Below, piece by piece: positions 52,691 to 61,846 of a DNA stretch of 64,000 bases. The stretch comes from Comamonadaceae bacterium. Lineage in GTDB: Bacteria; Pseudomonadota; Gammaproteobacteria; Burkholderiales; Burkholderiaceae_C. Each line of letters starts with the position of its first letter. Position 1 is the stretch's first letter. The notes beneath the pieces were generated by a model. It did no database searches, was not told the DNA's origin, and worked only from the letters and a program-made list of their open reading frames with translations. The stretch covers positions 62,001 through 126,000 of the forward strand of contig CANJWZ010000001.1 of assembly GCA_947478725.1 (NCBI GenBank), read 5' to 3'. The position numbers and the translations under genes are program-made.

Positions 52691-53782
52691 TTAACTGCTA
52701 AAGAGGAAATTCATCACGTCGCCATCCTTCACGACATATTCCTTGCCTTCACTGCGCATCTTGCCCGCGTCTTTGGCGCCCTGCTCGCCCTTGAAGGCGA
52801 TGTAGTCGTCAAACGCAATGGTTTGGGCGCGGATGTAGCCTTTTTCAAAGTCGGTGTGAATCACACCCGCCGCTTGCGGGCCGGTGTCACCAATGCGTAT
52901 GGTCCAGGCACGGACTTCTTTCACACCAGCGGTGAAGTAAGTTTGCAAGCCCAGCAGCTTGAAGGCGGCCACGATGAGGCGGTTCAGGCCCGGCTCGCTT
53001 TGGCCAATTTCGGCCAGAAACATTTTTTTGTCTTCGTCGTCCATGTCAGCCATTTCGGCTTCCATCTTGGCGCAAATCGCCACCACCGGCGCGTTTTGCG
53101 CTTTGGCATACGCCATCAAACGGTCTAAAAACGGGTTGTTCTCAAAGCCATCTTCAGCCACATTGGCAACAAACATGGCCGGTTTGGCAGTGATCAAAAA
53201 GAACTGCTGCAAGAGCGGCTGCTCTTCCTTGCTAAAGTCAATCGTGCGCACCGGCTTGGCTTCGTTGAGCGCTACTTGGCACTTTTCCAGAATCGTCACC
53301 AGTTTGGCCGATTCCTTGTCGCCAGAGCGGGCCAGCTTGGTCACGCGGTGCAGGGCTTTTTCAACCGCTGCCAGATCGGCCAGGCAGAGTTCGGTTTGAA
53401 TCACCTCAATGTCTGAAATCGGATCTACTTTGCCAGCGACATGGATCACGTTGTCGTCTTCAAAGCAACGCACCACATTGACGGTGGCATCGGTTTCGCG
53501 GATATGTGCCAGAAACTTGTTGCCCAAGCCTTCGCCCGTGCTGGCACCGGCCACCAGCCCCGCAATATCCACAAACTCGACGATCGCTTTTTGTATTTTT
53601 TGCGGGTTGACGATAGCGGCCAACTGGTCCAGGCGCGCATCGGGCACTTCCACAATGCCCACATTGGGCTCTATCGTGCAAAAAGGGTAGTTTTCAGCTG
53701 CGATGCCCGCCTTGGTCAACGCGTTGAAAAGGGTGGATTTCCCGACGTTAGGCAAGCCTACGATGCCGCACTTCAAACTCAT
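52691..53782 (-). CDS. ychF: YchF/EngD-family redox-regulated ATPase
   Basis: This 363-residue Obg-related P-loop protein has [19 protein letters not shown] at the N-terminus and [18 protein letters not shown] at the switch region. NVAEDGF occupies the G4 position, which in this family shifts specificity to ATP. The C-terminal TGS domain appears as [19 protein letters not shown]. Length is standard (363 in E. coli). Confidence 0.96.
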   Translation of the reverse strand: MSLKCGIVGLPNVGKSTLFNALTKAGIAAENYPFCTIEPNVGIVEVPDARLDQLAAIVNPQKIQKAIVEFVDIAGLVAGASTGEGLGNKFLAHIRETDATVNVVRCFEDDNVIHVAGKVDPISDIEVIQTELCLADLAAVEKALHRVTKLARSGDKESAKLVTILEKCQVALNEAKPVRTIDFSKEEQPLLQQFFLITAKPAMFVANVAEDGFENNPFLDRLMAYAKAQNAPVVAICAKMEAEMADMDDEDKKMFLAEIGQSEPGLNRLIVAAFKLLGLQTYFTAGVKEVRAWTIRIGDTGPQAAGVIHTDFEKGYIRAQTIAFDDYIAFKGEQGAKDAGKMRSEGKEYVVKDGDVMNFLFSS

Positions 53783-53863
53783 GACAAACCTTAAAAAACT
53801 GGTGTCAGAGTGTATTCGATGCGGGCCAGGGCTTGACTGAGCTGCCTGGACTGGGCTGACCTG

Positions 53864-54766
53864 TCAGCCAAAGCGGTAGCTCGCCCCGATACGCTGGCCC
53901 AGCGCCAGCTGCAGCTCAATACCGGTCAGCGGTATGAGGTTCATGCCGAAGCTGATCGCACCGTTCACGCGCGCATCGGCACGGTAGCGTTGCAGCATGT
54001 CAGACACTTCAGGGCTGCTGATCGCGCTCGATGGGTCAATGTTGGGAATGGGGCAACGCGGGCAGGGTTTAACCGGCTTGAGTTGAACGACACCTTGGGC
54101 CGTTGAAACATGCAGCACATCCATGCGGTCTTCATCGTGCGCAGCCAGTGCGTCGCTGTCAGGCGCGGATGCCAAAACGATGTTGGGTCGAAAGCGCGAC
54201 ATGCTGACAGCCGCCTGACCGGCGGCTAAAAGCCGGGCGTTGAGGTGTTCAAGCGAGGCCTCGCTGATTGCCAGCAGGGCAAAGCCGTCGCTGAACTGGT
54301 TCAGGCCTTCCACCTCGCCCGTCCATTGCTTGTCACTGATGCGCTTGTGGTCCGGGTCAAACCGCACCAGGCGCGCTGTGGTGCCTAAAAAGTCACTGAA
54401 CCACTGGGCCGCGACCTTGCCCATGTCAAAGGCCGCCACCGAGTCGTCCCAGACCTGCACGCGCACCGGTGCTTCAACCTCGTCCAGCTTGACATGCAGG
54501 GCCAGCATGCCGGGCGCGCGCAGCACCATCTCGTAGTGTTTGATTTGCGGCTGAATCAGGGCCATGCGCGGAAACTCGCGTTGGGTCAGGAATTGACCTT
54601 GGGCATCCACCACCATCCAGGCGCGGTCAAACTCCAGCCCGGTTTCCGTCAGGATAGCGTCTTGCACAGCCACCCCCGCGCACGATTTGATGGGGTAAAC
54701 GTACAGGCCGGAAATCACGCAAGAAGCGTCGAAATCGCTGAATTCAGGTTTGGTGAGGTTGCTCAT
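53864..54766 (-). CDS. MOSC domain protein (MOSC N-terminal barrel plus MOSC)
   Basis: This 300-residue protein begins with the beta-barrel ISGLYVYPIKSCAGVAVQDA and continues to a C-terminal MOSC domain (FRPNIVLASAPD, then a CPRCPIPNID cysteine-bearing loop, SFGMNLI). MOSC proteins are thought to handle sulfur or molybdenum cofactor. YcbX-type members detoxify N-hydroxylated bases. I chose the ATG at 54766 over 54847. It is divergent from the UbiH-type gene. Confidence 0.85.
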   Translation of the reverse strand: MSNLTKPEFSDFDASCVISGLYVYPIKSCAGVAVQDAILTETGLEFDRAWMVVDAQGQFLTQREFPRMALIQPQIKHYEMVLRAPGMLALHVKLDEVEAPVRVQVWDDSVAAFDMGKVAAQWFSDFLGTTARLVRFDPDHKRISDKQWTGEVEGLNQFSDGFALLAISEASLEHLNARLLAAGQAAVSMSRFRPNIVLASAPDSDALAAHDEDRMDVLHVSTAQGVVQLKPVKPCPRCPIPNIDPSSAISSPEVSDMLQRYRADARVNGAISFGMNLIPLTGIELQLALGQRIGASYRFG

Positions 54767-54865
54767 GGGTTGATGGGTCTTGTTGGAAAGCCGCAGCTGG
54801 GGTCGTTGATAAGGCCAGAAATTCGATCGAAAACCTCGATTTTGCACTGCCTCCTAAAATGAGGA

Positions 54866-56005
54866 ATGTCCAAGTCTTTTGATGTGTGTATTCGTGGTGA
54901 TGGCGTCGTGGGGCGGGTGCTGGCTTTGCTGCTGGCCAAAGAGCGCCTGAAAGTTGCGCTGGTTGTACCCCAGCTGATGGCGCCTGCTGATGACATTCGG
55001 GCAGACATTCGAGAAGACATTCGAGCTTATGCCCTGAACAGCGCCTCAAAGCAGCTGCTTGAATCGATGCGCGTCTGGCCTGATGAGGCGTTTGCCACAC
55101 CGGTGCAAACCATGCAGGTCTGGGGCGACGATGGCGGGCAGCTTGACTTCAATGCCAACACCTGCGGGCAAGACGCTCTGACCTGGATTGTGGATGTGCC
55201 GCAACTGGAAGCCCAAGTGCTGCAGGCTTGCAGCTACCAAAGCTTGGTGGAAACAGTGGACGCATCACAACTTGCAGGCATCACCGCCCCACTGACCATC
55301 ATCTGCGAAGGCCAAAAAAGCAGTTCGAGGGGTGGCGTCAACAGCGGTTGGACGCGCAAGCCCTATGCCCAAAAAGCCATCGCTGCACGGCTGACCTCCA
55401 GCCTGCCGCACCGGGGCACCGCCCGCCAGTGGTTTTCAAATGGCGAAGTAGTCGCCCTGCTGCCGATGGGCGGGGCTTTGGGGAGCTCTCTGGCGCTGGT
55501 CTGGTCCGTCTCCGATGAACGCGCTGACCAGCTTGAACAACAATCGCGCGAAGAATTTTGTGTATCGCTGTCTACCGCCTGCCATTCAGGCGTCGGGCAG
55601 TTGGAATTGCTCGGTGAGCGTGCCAGTTGGCCGTTGGCGCTGAGCAGCGTCGATCACTGGGTTGGCCCGGGCTGGGCGCTGGCTGGTGATGCAGCGCACA
55701 CCGTGCATCCGCTGGCCGGCCAGGGCTTGAACCTCGGCTTGGGCGATGCCGCCTGTTTGAGCCAGGTGCTGGCCAGCCGTGAATACTGGCGCGGCTTGGG
55801 TGACGAAAAATTATTGCGCCGCTATGAGCGTGCCCGCAAAGCGGACGCGGCTGCTGTGAGCGCCGTGACCGATGGCTTGCACGGCTTGTTTTCGCAAGCC
55901 GGGCCGGCTTGGCAGTGGGTGCGCAACTGGGGCATGAAAGGCGTCAGCAGCAGCCAGCCGGTAAAAAATTGGCTGATGAAGCGCGCTGCGGGTATGCCGC
56001 CCTGA
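54866..56005 (+). CDS. UbiH/COQ6-family FAD-dependent hydroxylase
   Basis: This 379-residue flavoprotein monooxygenase has the FAD-binding GDGVVG loop (residues 11-16) and the conserved C-terminal GDAAHTVHPLAGQGLNLGLGD. These belong to enzymes that hydroxylate the ubiquinone ring. It could be one of UbiH, UbiF, UbiI or UbiM; the sequence alone does not decide. It is followed by dsbC 66 bases downstream. Confidence 0.88.
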   Translation: MSKSFDVCIRGDGVVGRVLALLLAKERLKVALVVPQLMAPADDIRADIREDIRAYALNSASKQLLESMRVWPDEAFATPVQTMQVWGDDGGQLDFNANTCGQDALTWIVDVPQLEAQVLQACSYQSLVETVDASQLAGITAPLTIICEGQKSSSRGGVNSGWTRKPYAQKAIAARLTSSLPHRGTARQWFSNGEVVALLPMGGALGSSLALVWSVSDERADQLEQQSREEFCVSLSTACHSGVGQLELLGERASWPLALSSVDHWVGPGWALAGDAAHTVHPLAGQGLNLGLGDAACLSQVLASREYWRGLGDEKLLRRYERARKADAAAVSAVTDGLHGLFSQAGPAWQWVRNWGMKGVSSSQPVKNWLMKRAAGMPP

Positions 56006-56071
56006 TCTCTTTCTAAAGCGGTGATCAAGCCGTGACAAGCATTCAAAAAGACCATCAAGAAAGTCAAGCCC

Positions 56072-56785
56072 ATGAAATTCGTCAAATCCCTCATCGCCAT
56101 CAGCATGGCCGCTTGCGCACTGAGCACTGCTTTTGCTCAAGAAGCGGTGATTCGCAAAAATCTGACCGAGCGGCTGCCCAACCTGCCCAAAATTGAAGAA
56201 ATCAGCAAAACGCCGATGAACGGCCTGTTTGAAATCCGGCTCAATGACAGCGATATTTTTTATACCGATGCCGAAGGCAATTTCCTGATTCAGGGCAACC
56301 TGATTGACACCAAGTCCAAGCGTAACCTGACCGAAGAACGCACTGAAAAACTCAATGCGGTGGCCTTTGATTCACTGCCCCTGAAAGACGCCTTCATGGT
56401 GGTGCGTGGCAACGGCAAACGCAAAATGGCCGTGTTTGAAGACCCCAACTGCGGTTACTGCAAGCGCTTTGAGCGTGACCTGCAAAAGGTCAGCGACGTG
56501 ACGGTCTACATGTTTTTGTACCCTATCCTCAGTCCTGACTCCACTGACAAGTCCAAAAACATCTGGTGCGCGAAAGACAAAGGCAAAGCATGGCAGGACT
56601 TGATGGTGCGCGACCTGCCGGTTCCCAAAGCCAGTTGCGAAACCACCGCCATTGACCGCAATCTGGACTTCGGCCGCAAACACAAGATCACGGGCACGCC
56701 CACTCTCTTTTTTGCAAACGGCTCACGCGTGCCAGGCGCCGTCAACGCGCAGCAAATCGAAAAGTTCCTGACCGACGCCAAGTAA
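56072..56785 (+). CDS. dsbC: thiol:disulfide interchange protein DsbC
   Basis: This 237-residue periplasmic isomerase has a signal peptide (MKFVKSLIAISMAACALSTA, cleaved near FAQ), an N-terminal dimerisation domain and a thioredoxin-like domain. The active site is CGYC in DPNCGYCKRF, and the cis-proline segment is GTPTLFF. A second cysteine pair lies further on. It repairs wrong disulfides in exported proteins. Confidence 0.93.
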   Translation: MKFVKSLIAISMAACALSTAFAQEAVIRKNLTERLPNLPKIEEISKTPMNGLFEIRLNDSDIFYTDAEGNFLIQGNLIDTKSKRNLTEERTEKLNAVAFDSLPLKDAFMVVRGNGKRKMAVFEDPNCGYCKRFERDLQKVSDVTVYMFLYPILSPDSTDKSKNIWCAKDKGKAWQDLMVRDLPVPKASCETTAIDRNLDFGRKHKITGTPTLFFANGSRVPGAVNAQQIEKFLTDAK

Positions 56786-56791
56786 CGTCAC

Positions 56792-58039
56792 TTGACAACA
56801 CCCATTGCCGCGCTGGGCGTTCCAGCGCATCTCGAAAAATTCGAACCGACCCATCAAGCTGCGCGTCATCGCCTGGCAGCGGTTCACCCGTCACGCTACG
56901 CCAAGAGCCGAAATGCACTCGATGGTGACGTGACAGGACTGTCGCCTTATTTCACGCACGGCATGCTGGGTATTGCGGACGCCGCACGGGACATCAACAC
57001 CCGCTGGCCGCTCGGGTTTGACGACAAGCTGGTGTTTGAATTCGGCTGGCGTGAATTCTTTCAGCACGTGTGGGGACACCAGAAAAACCCGGATGCGATT
57101 TTGCAGAACATGCATGGCAGCCTGCCCTGGCATGGCTCGTACGCAGACACCTTGCCATCTGACATCCGGCAAGGCTGCACCGGTGTTCCGGTGATCGACA
57201 ACGCGGTTCGCATCTTGTATGCCACGGGTTATCTGCATAACCATTTGCGCATGTATGTGGCCAGCTATGTGGTGCATGTGCGCAAGGTGCATTGGCGCGC
57301 CGGAGCCGACTGGTTGTACGGCCATCTGCTGGACGGCGACCTGCCCAGCAACCACCTCAGCTGGCAATGGGTGGCGGGGTCGTTTTCCAGCAAGCCCTAT
57401 CTTTTCAACGCAGAAAATGTGCTGAAGTATGCGCCGCAAGCTGCCCGGCAAGCCTGGGACTGCGGCGGCACCGTGATCGACCAAAGTTACGAGGCGCTTG
57501 ATGTGATGGCACGCCAGCAAGGCGGCCACGGCCCGGAGCCGGGCACACATAAAAAAGTGTCTGAACCAGCTCTTTTAAGCCATGTTTATCCATCAAATTG
57601 GCCTACAAGCCAATTTTTAACTGGTCAAGCAGCTACCAAAAATATAGCAAATAAAAAACTCGAGCTGGTTCACCCATGGCGCTTGTCGCAACGCTGTGCT
57701 GGCGACACGCTCCATACATTACGCTTGGGCATCATCCACCTGCCGGCACATGCCGAGTGGCCCCGGTCTGAACGGCGCTGGCAATTTGTCCTGCAAGCCA
57801 TGGCGCTGGTCACCGACCACATCTGGATCGGTGACATCATGCAGCTCGACACCTCGGCAGCATCCAGCGTCACAGCGCAAGCAACCCTGTTTCCGGGCTA
57901 CCGGCAGGCGCTGTCAAAAATAGCGGCCTTGACACCGGCTCCCTGCCTGCTGCCCAACCCGGCCATGGCCTGCAAGTCGTTCAGCAAGTTTTATGAGCGG
58001 GCGCGGCGTGACGCCGGTCAGATTGCTGATTTGCTTTAA
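56792..58039 (+). CDS. photolyase/cryptochrome FAD-domain protein without the N-terminal antenna domain
   Basis: This 415-residue protein matches only the FAD-binding half of photolyases (FGWREFFQHVWGHQKN, GYLHNHLRMYVASYV, DLPSNHLSWQWVAGSFSSKP). It begins at a TTG six bases after the dsbC stop; no ATG in frame fits the conserved start. The N-terminal alpha/beta chromophore domain is absent. Residues 268-286 are encoded by a family A repeat in frame. The C-terminal 120 residues show no known domain to me. Its role may be light sensing or DNA repair. Confidence 0.8.
   Translation: MTTPIAALGVPAHLEKFEPTHQAARHRLAAVHPSRYAKSRNALDGDVTGLSPYFTHGMLGIADAARDINTRWPLGFDDKLVFEFGWREFFQHVWGHQKNPDAILQNMHGSLPWHGSYADTLPSDIRQGCTGVPVIDNAVRILYATGYLHNHLRMYVASYVVHVRKVHWRAGADWLYGHLLDGDLPSNHLSWQWVAGSFSSKPYLFNAENVLKYAPQAARQAWDCGGTVIDQSYEALDVMARQQGGHGPEPGTHKKVSEPALLSHVYPSNWPTSQFLTGQAATKNIANKKLELVHPWRLSQRCAGDTLHTLRLGIIHLPAHAEWPRSERRWQFVLQAMALVTDHIWIGDIMQLDTSAASSVTAQATLFPGYRQALSKIAALTPAPCLLPNPAMACKSFSKFYERARRDAGQIADLL
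57593..57649 (+). repeat. interspersed repeat family A, copy 4, in frame inside a gene
   Basis: TCAAATTGGCCTACAAGCCA and the following AGCTACCAAAAATATAGCA match the intergenic copies at 61774-61830 and 35961-36017. It encodes SNWPTSQFLTGQAATKNIA within the photolyase-like protein without shifting the frame. Confidence 0.75.
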
Positions 58040-58064
58040 TACAGCCAGACTCATTTTTTAAACC

Positions 58065-58502
58065 ATGTCGATCGACCAAACCATTACACGACTGGGCTAC
58101 GCCGGTCTGGTTCCCTTTGTGCTGTTGACGGGCCTGCTGTGGTTGGTTGACCCGGAGCTGCTGCCGTTTGTCTCGATGGCTCTGGCCGCTTATGCGGCAG
58201 CGATTGTGTCGTTTTTGGGCGGCGTGCATTGGGGCATTGGTTTTATAAAAGCCCGTTCTGACGCTACACCAGCACCGCGCTTTCACTTCTGGTGGGGTGT
58301 GGTGCCGTCGCTGATGGCCTGGCTGGCGTTGATGTTGCCCGCCTATGCAGCATTGCCCTTGCTGGGTTTGGTGGTGGCGGCATGCTATGCGGTTGACCGC
58401 AAAACTTACCCGGCCGCGGGCCTGGCCAACTGGCTGCCGATGCGTTTGCGACTGACCGTAGTCGCCACGCTGAGCTGTATGCTGGGCGCCGCGGCCGTTT
58501 GA
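58065..58502 (+). CDS. DUF3429 membrane protein
   Basis: This 145-residue protein has four to five hydrophobic segments and the FLGGVHWGIGF motif of the DUF3429 family. The function is not known. It follows the photolyase-like gene by 25 bases and precedes the M61 peptidase by three, so it probably belongs to one transcript. Confidence 0.82.
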   Translation: MSIDQTITRLGYAGLVPFVLLTGLLWLVDPELLPFVSMALAAYAAAIVSFLGGVHWGIGFIKARSDATPAPRFHFWWGVVPSLMAWLALMLPAYAALPLLGLVVAACYAVDRKTYPAAGLANWLPMRLRLTVVATLSCMLGAAAV

Positions 58503-58505
58503 ACC

Positions 58506-60329
58506 ATGCTTGTCAAGCCCATGCCAGAAGTAAAACCCATGAAACCAGACGTCTTGCTGCCTGCGCCCATCGAATACCGCGTTGAAGCGCGCAAGCTGCA
58601 TGCCCATCTCTTCGATGTCACGCTGACAATCGCCGAGCCGCAAGCCCGGCAGCGTGTGTCGTTGCCAGTGTGGATTCCGGGCAGCTACCTGGTGCGTGAG
58701 TTTTCAAAGCAGCTGCAACAGCTGACCGCCCAGCAAGGCAGAACCCAGCTGGCCGTCCAACAACTCGACAAATGCAACTGGCAAATCGATGGCAAGCCGG
58801 GCAAGCCGCTGGTGCTGCGCTACCAGGTGTATGCCCATGACAACTCGGTGCGCACCGCCTGGCTTGATGCAGAGCGGGGATTTTTCAATGCCAGCAGTGT
58901 GTGCCTGATGGTTGAGGGACAGACAGCCAGAGCGCATTTGCTGGAGCTGGTGGCGCCAGCAAAAGCCCAGGACTGGTCAGTCGCTACCGGGTTGGCGCCA
59001 CTAAAAATCAACAAATCCGGCTGGGGCAAATACAGCGCTGCCAACTACGATGAATTGGCCGATTGCCCGGTGGAGCTTGGCAGGTTCTGGAGCGGCACTT
59101 TCACCGCCTGCGGTGTGCCGCACCGCTTTGTGGTCGCCGGCGCGTTGCAGGGCTTCGACGGCGCTCGGCTGCTTTCGGACACCAAGAAAATTTGTGAAGA
59201 AGAAATACGCTTTTGGCACGGCAGCAAGAAACCACCTTTCGCAAACTACCTCTTCATGCTCAACACGGTGGACGACGGCTACGGTGGGCTGGAGCACCGC
59301 AACTCGACCGCGCTGATCTGCAACCGCAAGGATTTGCCACGTACCGGCGAGCCCAAAGTCTCTGAGGGTTACACCACCCTGCGCGGCCTCATCAGCCACG
59401 AGTACTTTCACACCTGGAACGTCAAACGCCTGCGCCCGGCGGAATTTGAAACCTACGATTACAGTCAAGAAAACTACACCGAACTGCTCTGGTTTTTTGA
59501 GGGTTTCACCAGCTACTACGACGACCTGCTGCTGCGCCGTTCAGGCTTGCTGGACAGCGCCGGATATTTAAAGCTGCTGAACAAAACCATCAACCAGGTG
59601 ATGCAAACGCCGGGCACCCAGGTGCAGTCGGTGGCTCAGGCCAGCTTTGACGCCTGGGTGAAGTATTACAGGCAAGACGAAAACACAGCCAACGCCACAG
59701 TCAGCTACTACACCAAGGGCGCGTTGGTGGCGCTGTGTTTTGACTTGACACTGCGCGGTGAAGGCCACACCACGCTGGATGCGGTGATGCGTGCGCTGTG
59801 GCTGCGCTGCAAGGCGGGGCCACGGGGCGAAGGCGGGCCCATGACTGAAGCCGACTTTGCCGCCGTGCTGCAAAGCCTGGGCAAACGACCATTTGATGCC
59901 GAGTTAAAAGCCTGGGTGCATGGCAAAGGCGAGTTGCCGGTGCGGCAGCTTTTGACGCAGCATGGCGTGACGGTGCACGACGACCCGGCCCAGTTGGCGC
60001 AGCGCCTAGGGCTGCGCATAACGGACACGCATGGCGTGGTGGTTAAAACCGTTTTGTCGGGCGGCGCGGCTGAAAAGGCGGGGTTTTCAGCCGGCGACGA
60101 GTGGCTGGGCGTTGAAACGATCAAGCCCCCAAGCGGCTGGAGAATGCAGCGCCTGGACGACTTTTTGCTCTATGCCGGGGCTGCAAAAAAAGTGAGCGCA
60201 CTGGTTTCACGCGACAAACGCATCCTGCGGCTTGAGTTGTCGATACCGCCGCCTGCCACCACCTGGCGTCTGGCCGTCAAGGATGCCGCTAAAGTAGAGG
60301 CTTGGCTAGCTCAATCAGCCAAGAAATAA
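58506..60329 (+). CDS. M61-family (glycyl aminopeptidase-like) metallopeptidase with PDZ domain
   Basis: This 607-residue peptidase has the zinc motif HEYFH at 298-302 (SHEYFHTWNVKRLRP), the downstream ENYTELLWFFEGFTSYYD segment with the third ligand, and a C-terminal PDZ domain (GVVVKTVLSGGAAEKAGFS). M61 members remove N-terminal Gly or Ala from peptides. No signal peptide is evident. The ATG at 58506 is chosen; a second Met at 58539 (MKPDVL) is an alternative. Confidence 0.9.
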   Translation: MLVKPMPEVKPMKPDVLLPAPIEYRVEARKLHAHLFDVTLTIAEPQARQRVSLPVWIPGSYLVREFSKQLQQLTAQQGRTQLAVQQLDKCNWQIDGKPGKPLVLRYQVYAHDNSVRTAWLDAERGFFNASSVCLMVEGQTARAHLLELVAPAKAQDWSVATGLAPLKINKSGWGKYSAANYDELADCPVELGRFWSGTFTACGVPHRFVVAGALQGFDGARLLSDTKKICEEEIRFWHGSKKPPFANYLFMLNTVDDGYGGLEHRNSTALICNRKDLPRTGEPKVSEGYTTLRGLISHEYFHTWNVKRLRPAEFETYDYSQENYTELLWFFEGFTSYYDDLLLRRSGLLDSAGYLKLLNKTINQVMQTPGTQVQSVAQASFDAWVKYYRQDENTANATVSYYTKGALVALCFDLTLRGEGHTTLDAVMRALWLRCKAGPRGEGGPMTEADFAAVLQSLGKRPFDAELKAWVHGKGELPVRQLLTQHGVTVHDDPAQLAQRLGLRITDTHGVVVKTVLSGGAAEKAGFSAGDEWLGVETIKPPSGWRMQRLDDFLLYAGAAKKVSALVSRDKRILRLELSIPPPATTWRLAVKDAAKVEAWLAQSAKK

Positions 60330-60341
60330 AGAAAGAATTCC

Positions 60342-61130
60342 ATGATTTACGAGACCATCATCACCTCCGTTCAGGGCCCCGAGGGCCGCCAGGTTGGCGT
60401 TGTCACCTTGAACCGGCCCAAGCAGCTCAACGCCCTGAACGACCAGCTGATGGACGAGCTGGCCAGCGCCCTGAAGGGCTTTGAGGCCGACGACAACATT
60501 GGCTGCATGATCATCACGGGCAGTGAAAAAGCCTTTGCGGCTGGGGCTGATATTGGTGCCATGGCCCAGTACAGCTTTGCCGATGCGTACGGCAAAGACT
60601 TCATCACCCGGAATTGGGAACAAGTGCGCGCCATTCGCAAGCCCGTGATTGCCGCCGTGAGCGGCTTTGCGCTCGGCGGCGGCTGCGAGCTGGCCATGAT
60701 GTGTGACTTCATCATTGCCGCCGACAACGCAAAATTTGGTCAGCCGGAAATCAAGCTTGGCATCATCCCCGGCGCAGGCGGCACCCAGCGCCTGCCCCGC
60801 GCCGTCGGCAAGGCCAAGGCGATGGACCTGGCGCTGACTGGCCGCATGATGGACGCGGCAGAGGCTGAACGTGCGGGGCTGGTCAGCCGTGTGGTGCCGC
60901 TGGACAAATTGATGGATGAAGCGCTGGGTGCCGCATTGATGATTTGCGCGCACGGCAACATCGCGCTGATGGCCGCCAAAGAATCGGTCAACCGCGCATT
61001 TGAAAGCGGCTTGCAAGATGGCGTGATGTTTGAACGCCGCCTGTTTCACGCCATGTTTGCGACCGAAGATCAAAAAGAGGGCATGGATGCGTTTGTGAAC
61101 AAAAGAAAAGCCGTTTTTAAACACAAGTGA
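60342..61130 (+). CDS. enoyl-CoA hydratase
   Basis: This 262-residue crotonase-fold enzyme hydrates trans-2-enoyl-CoA in beta-oxidation. The oxyanion and catalytic regions are [17 protein letters not shown] and [20 protein letters not shown], with a Glu in each as expected. The N-terminal [14 protein letters not shown] and [11 protein letters not shown] are also standard. Its stop is 25 bases before tRNA-Met, which has its own promoter-like TATAAT. Confidence 0.93.
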   Translation: MIYETIITSVQGPEGRQVGVVTLNRPKQLNALNDQLMDELASALKGFEADDNIGCMIITGSEKAFAAGADIGAMAQYSFADAYGKDFITRNWEQVRAIRKPVIAAVSGFALGGGCELAMMCDFIIAADNAKFGQPEIKLGIIPGAGGTQRLPRAVGKAKAMDLALTGRMMDAAEAERAGLVSRVVPLDKLMDEALGAALMICAHGNIALMAAKESVNRAFESGLQDGVMFERRLFHAMFATEDQKEGMDAFVNKRKAVFKHK

Positions 61131-61140
61131 TTCTGTTGGC

Positions 61141-61146
61141 TATAAT
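61141..61146 (+). promoter_or_regulatory. -10 box of the tRNA-Met promoter
   Basis: A TATAAT hexamer lies ten bases before the tRNA gene, within the region just after the enoyl-CoA hydratase stop. A weak TTAAAC-like -35 is possible about 18 bases further upstream. Confidence 0.5.
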
Positions 61147-61155
61147 TTGCCGCTC

Positions 61156-61232
61156 GGTGATATAGCTCAGTTGGTTAGAGCGCAGCATTCATAATGCTGA
61201 TGTCGGTGGTTCAAATCCACCTATCACCACCA
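61156..61232 (+). tRNA. tRNA-Met (anticodon CAT)
   Basis: This 77-base gene folds as a cloverleaf. The acceptor stem is GGTGATA/TATCACC, the D-arm is GCTCAGTTGGTTAGAGC, and the anticodon loop is TTCATAA with CAT. The T-arm is GGTGGTTCAAATCCACC, followed by discriminator A and an encoded CCA end. A tRNA-Ile with a modified CAT anticodon is possible, but the D-arm and acceptor look like elongator tRNA-Met. Confidence 0.95.
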
Positions 61233-61292
61233 AATTTAGAGGTTTTGCATCAGCAAAATCCGCCTCAAACTCTCAGCCTCTGGACTAACACC

Positions 61293-61736
61293 ATGAACCG
61301 CTGGATATTGACTCTTGTCGTTCCGCTGGCCGCGCTGCTCATGAGCACCGCCAGCGCACAGACTGAAGATGTCAAACCCAACACCCGTCAGTTCCCAAAA
61401 GACGCCAAACGCGGCGAGCTGCTGGTGTTGGCGGCTCCTGACATCACACTGGACAGCAAGCCCGACCGGCTGTCGCCTGCTGTGCGCATCCGCGACATCC
61501 ACAACAATCTGGTGCTGTCTGGCACATTAACCAGCCAAAAACTCGTCGTCAATTACGTGCGCGACAACATCGGGCTGGTACACAACGTCTGGGTGTTGAA
61601 CAACGAAGAAATCAAACAGAAGATGCCGGGGCAGCCTGAAGGCGTGTTGAGCAATATCCGCACCATGTTTGAGACACCGGTTGTCAAAGACGACGGTCAT
61701 ACGCCGTTTAACCAGTTGCCCAAATACAAGCAGTAA
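61293..61736 (+). CDS. small exported protein of unknown function
   Basis: This 147-residue protein has a signal peptide (MNRWILTLVVPLAALLMSTA, cleaved near ASA). The mature part is hydrophilic, with segments APDITLDSKPDRLSPAVRIR and VNYVRDNIGLVHNVWVLNNE. I do not recognise the family. It is encoded just after tRNA-Met and before miaB, and the ATG at 61293 is chosen over an upstream frame that overlaps the tRNA. Confidence 0.75.
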   Translation: MNRWILTLVVPLAALLMSTASAQTEDVKPNTRQFPKDAKRGELLVLAAPDITLDSKPDRLSPAVRIRDIHNNLVLSGTLTSQKLVVNYVRDNIGLVHNVWVLNNEEIKQKMPGQPEGVLSNIRTMFETPVVKDDGHTPFNQLPKYKQ

Positions 61737-61773
61737 AAACAGGTTTCTGGCCAGCCTCAGCTGTTTTCGGGTA

Positions 61774-61830
61774 TCAAATCGGCCTGCAGCCCAATAAATT
61801 CCTTGGGTATTAGCTCCCGTATTCATAGCA
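61774..61830 (+). repeat. interspersed repeat family A, copy 5
   Basis: It reads TCAAATCGGCCTGCAGCCCA then ATAAATTCCTTGGGTATTAG and CTCCCGTATTCATAGCA. It fills the gap before miaB and ends 16 bases upstream of the miaB start. Confidence 0.7.
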
Positions 61831-61846
61831 CATCAACTCACACATC

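Noticed and set aside
61156..61232. tRNA-Met as an integration site
   Set aside because: No repeat of its 3' end occurs in the window and no integrase is nearby; the genes on both sides look like ordinary chromosome.
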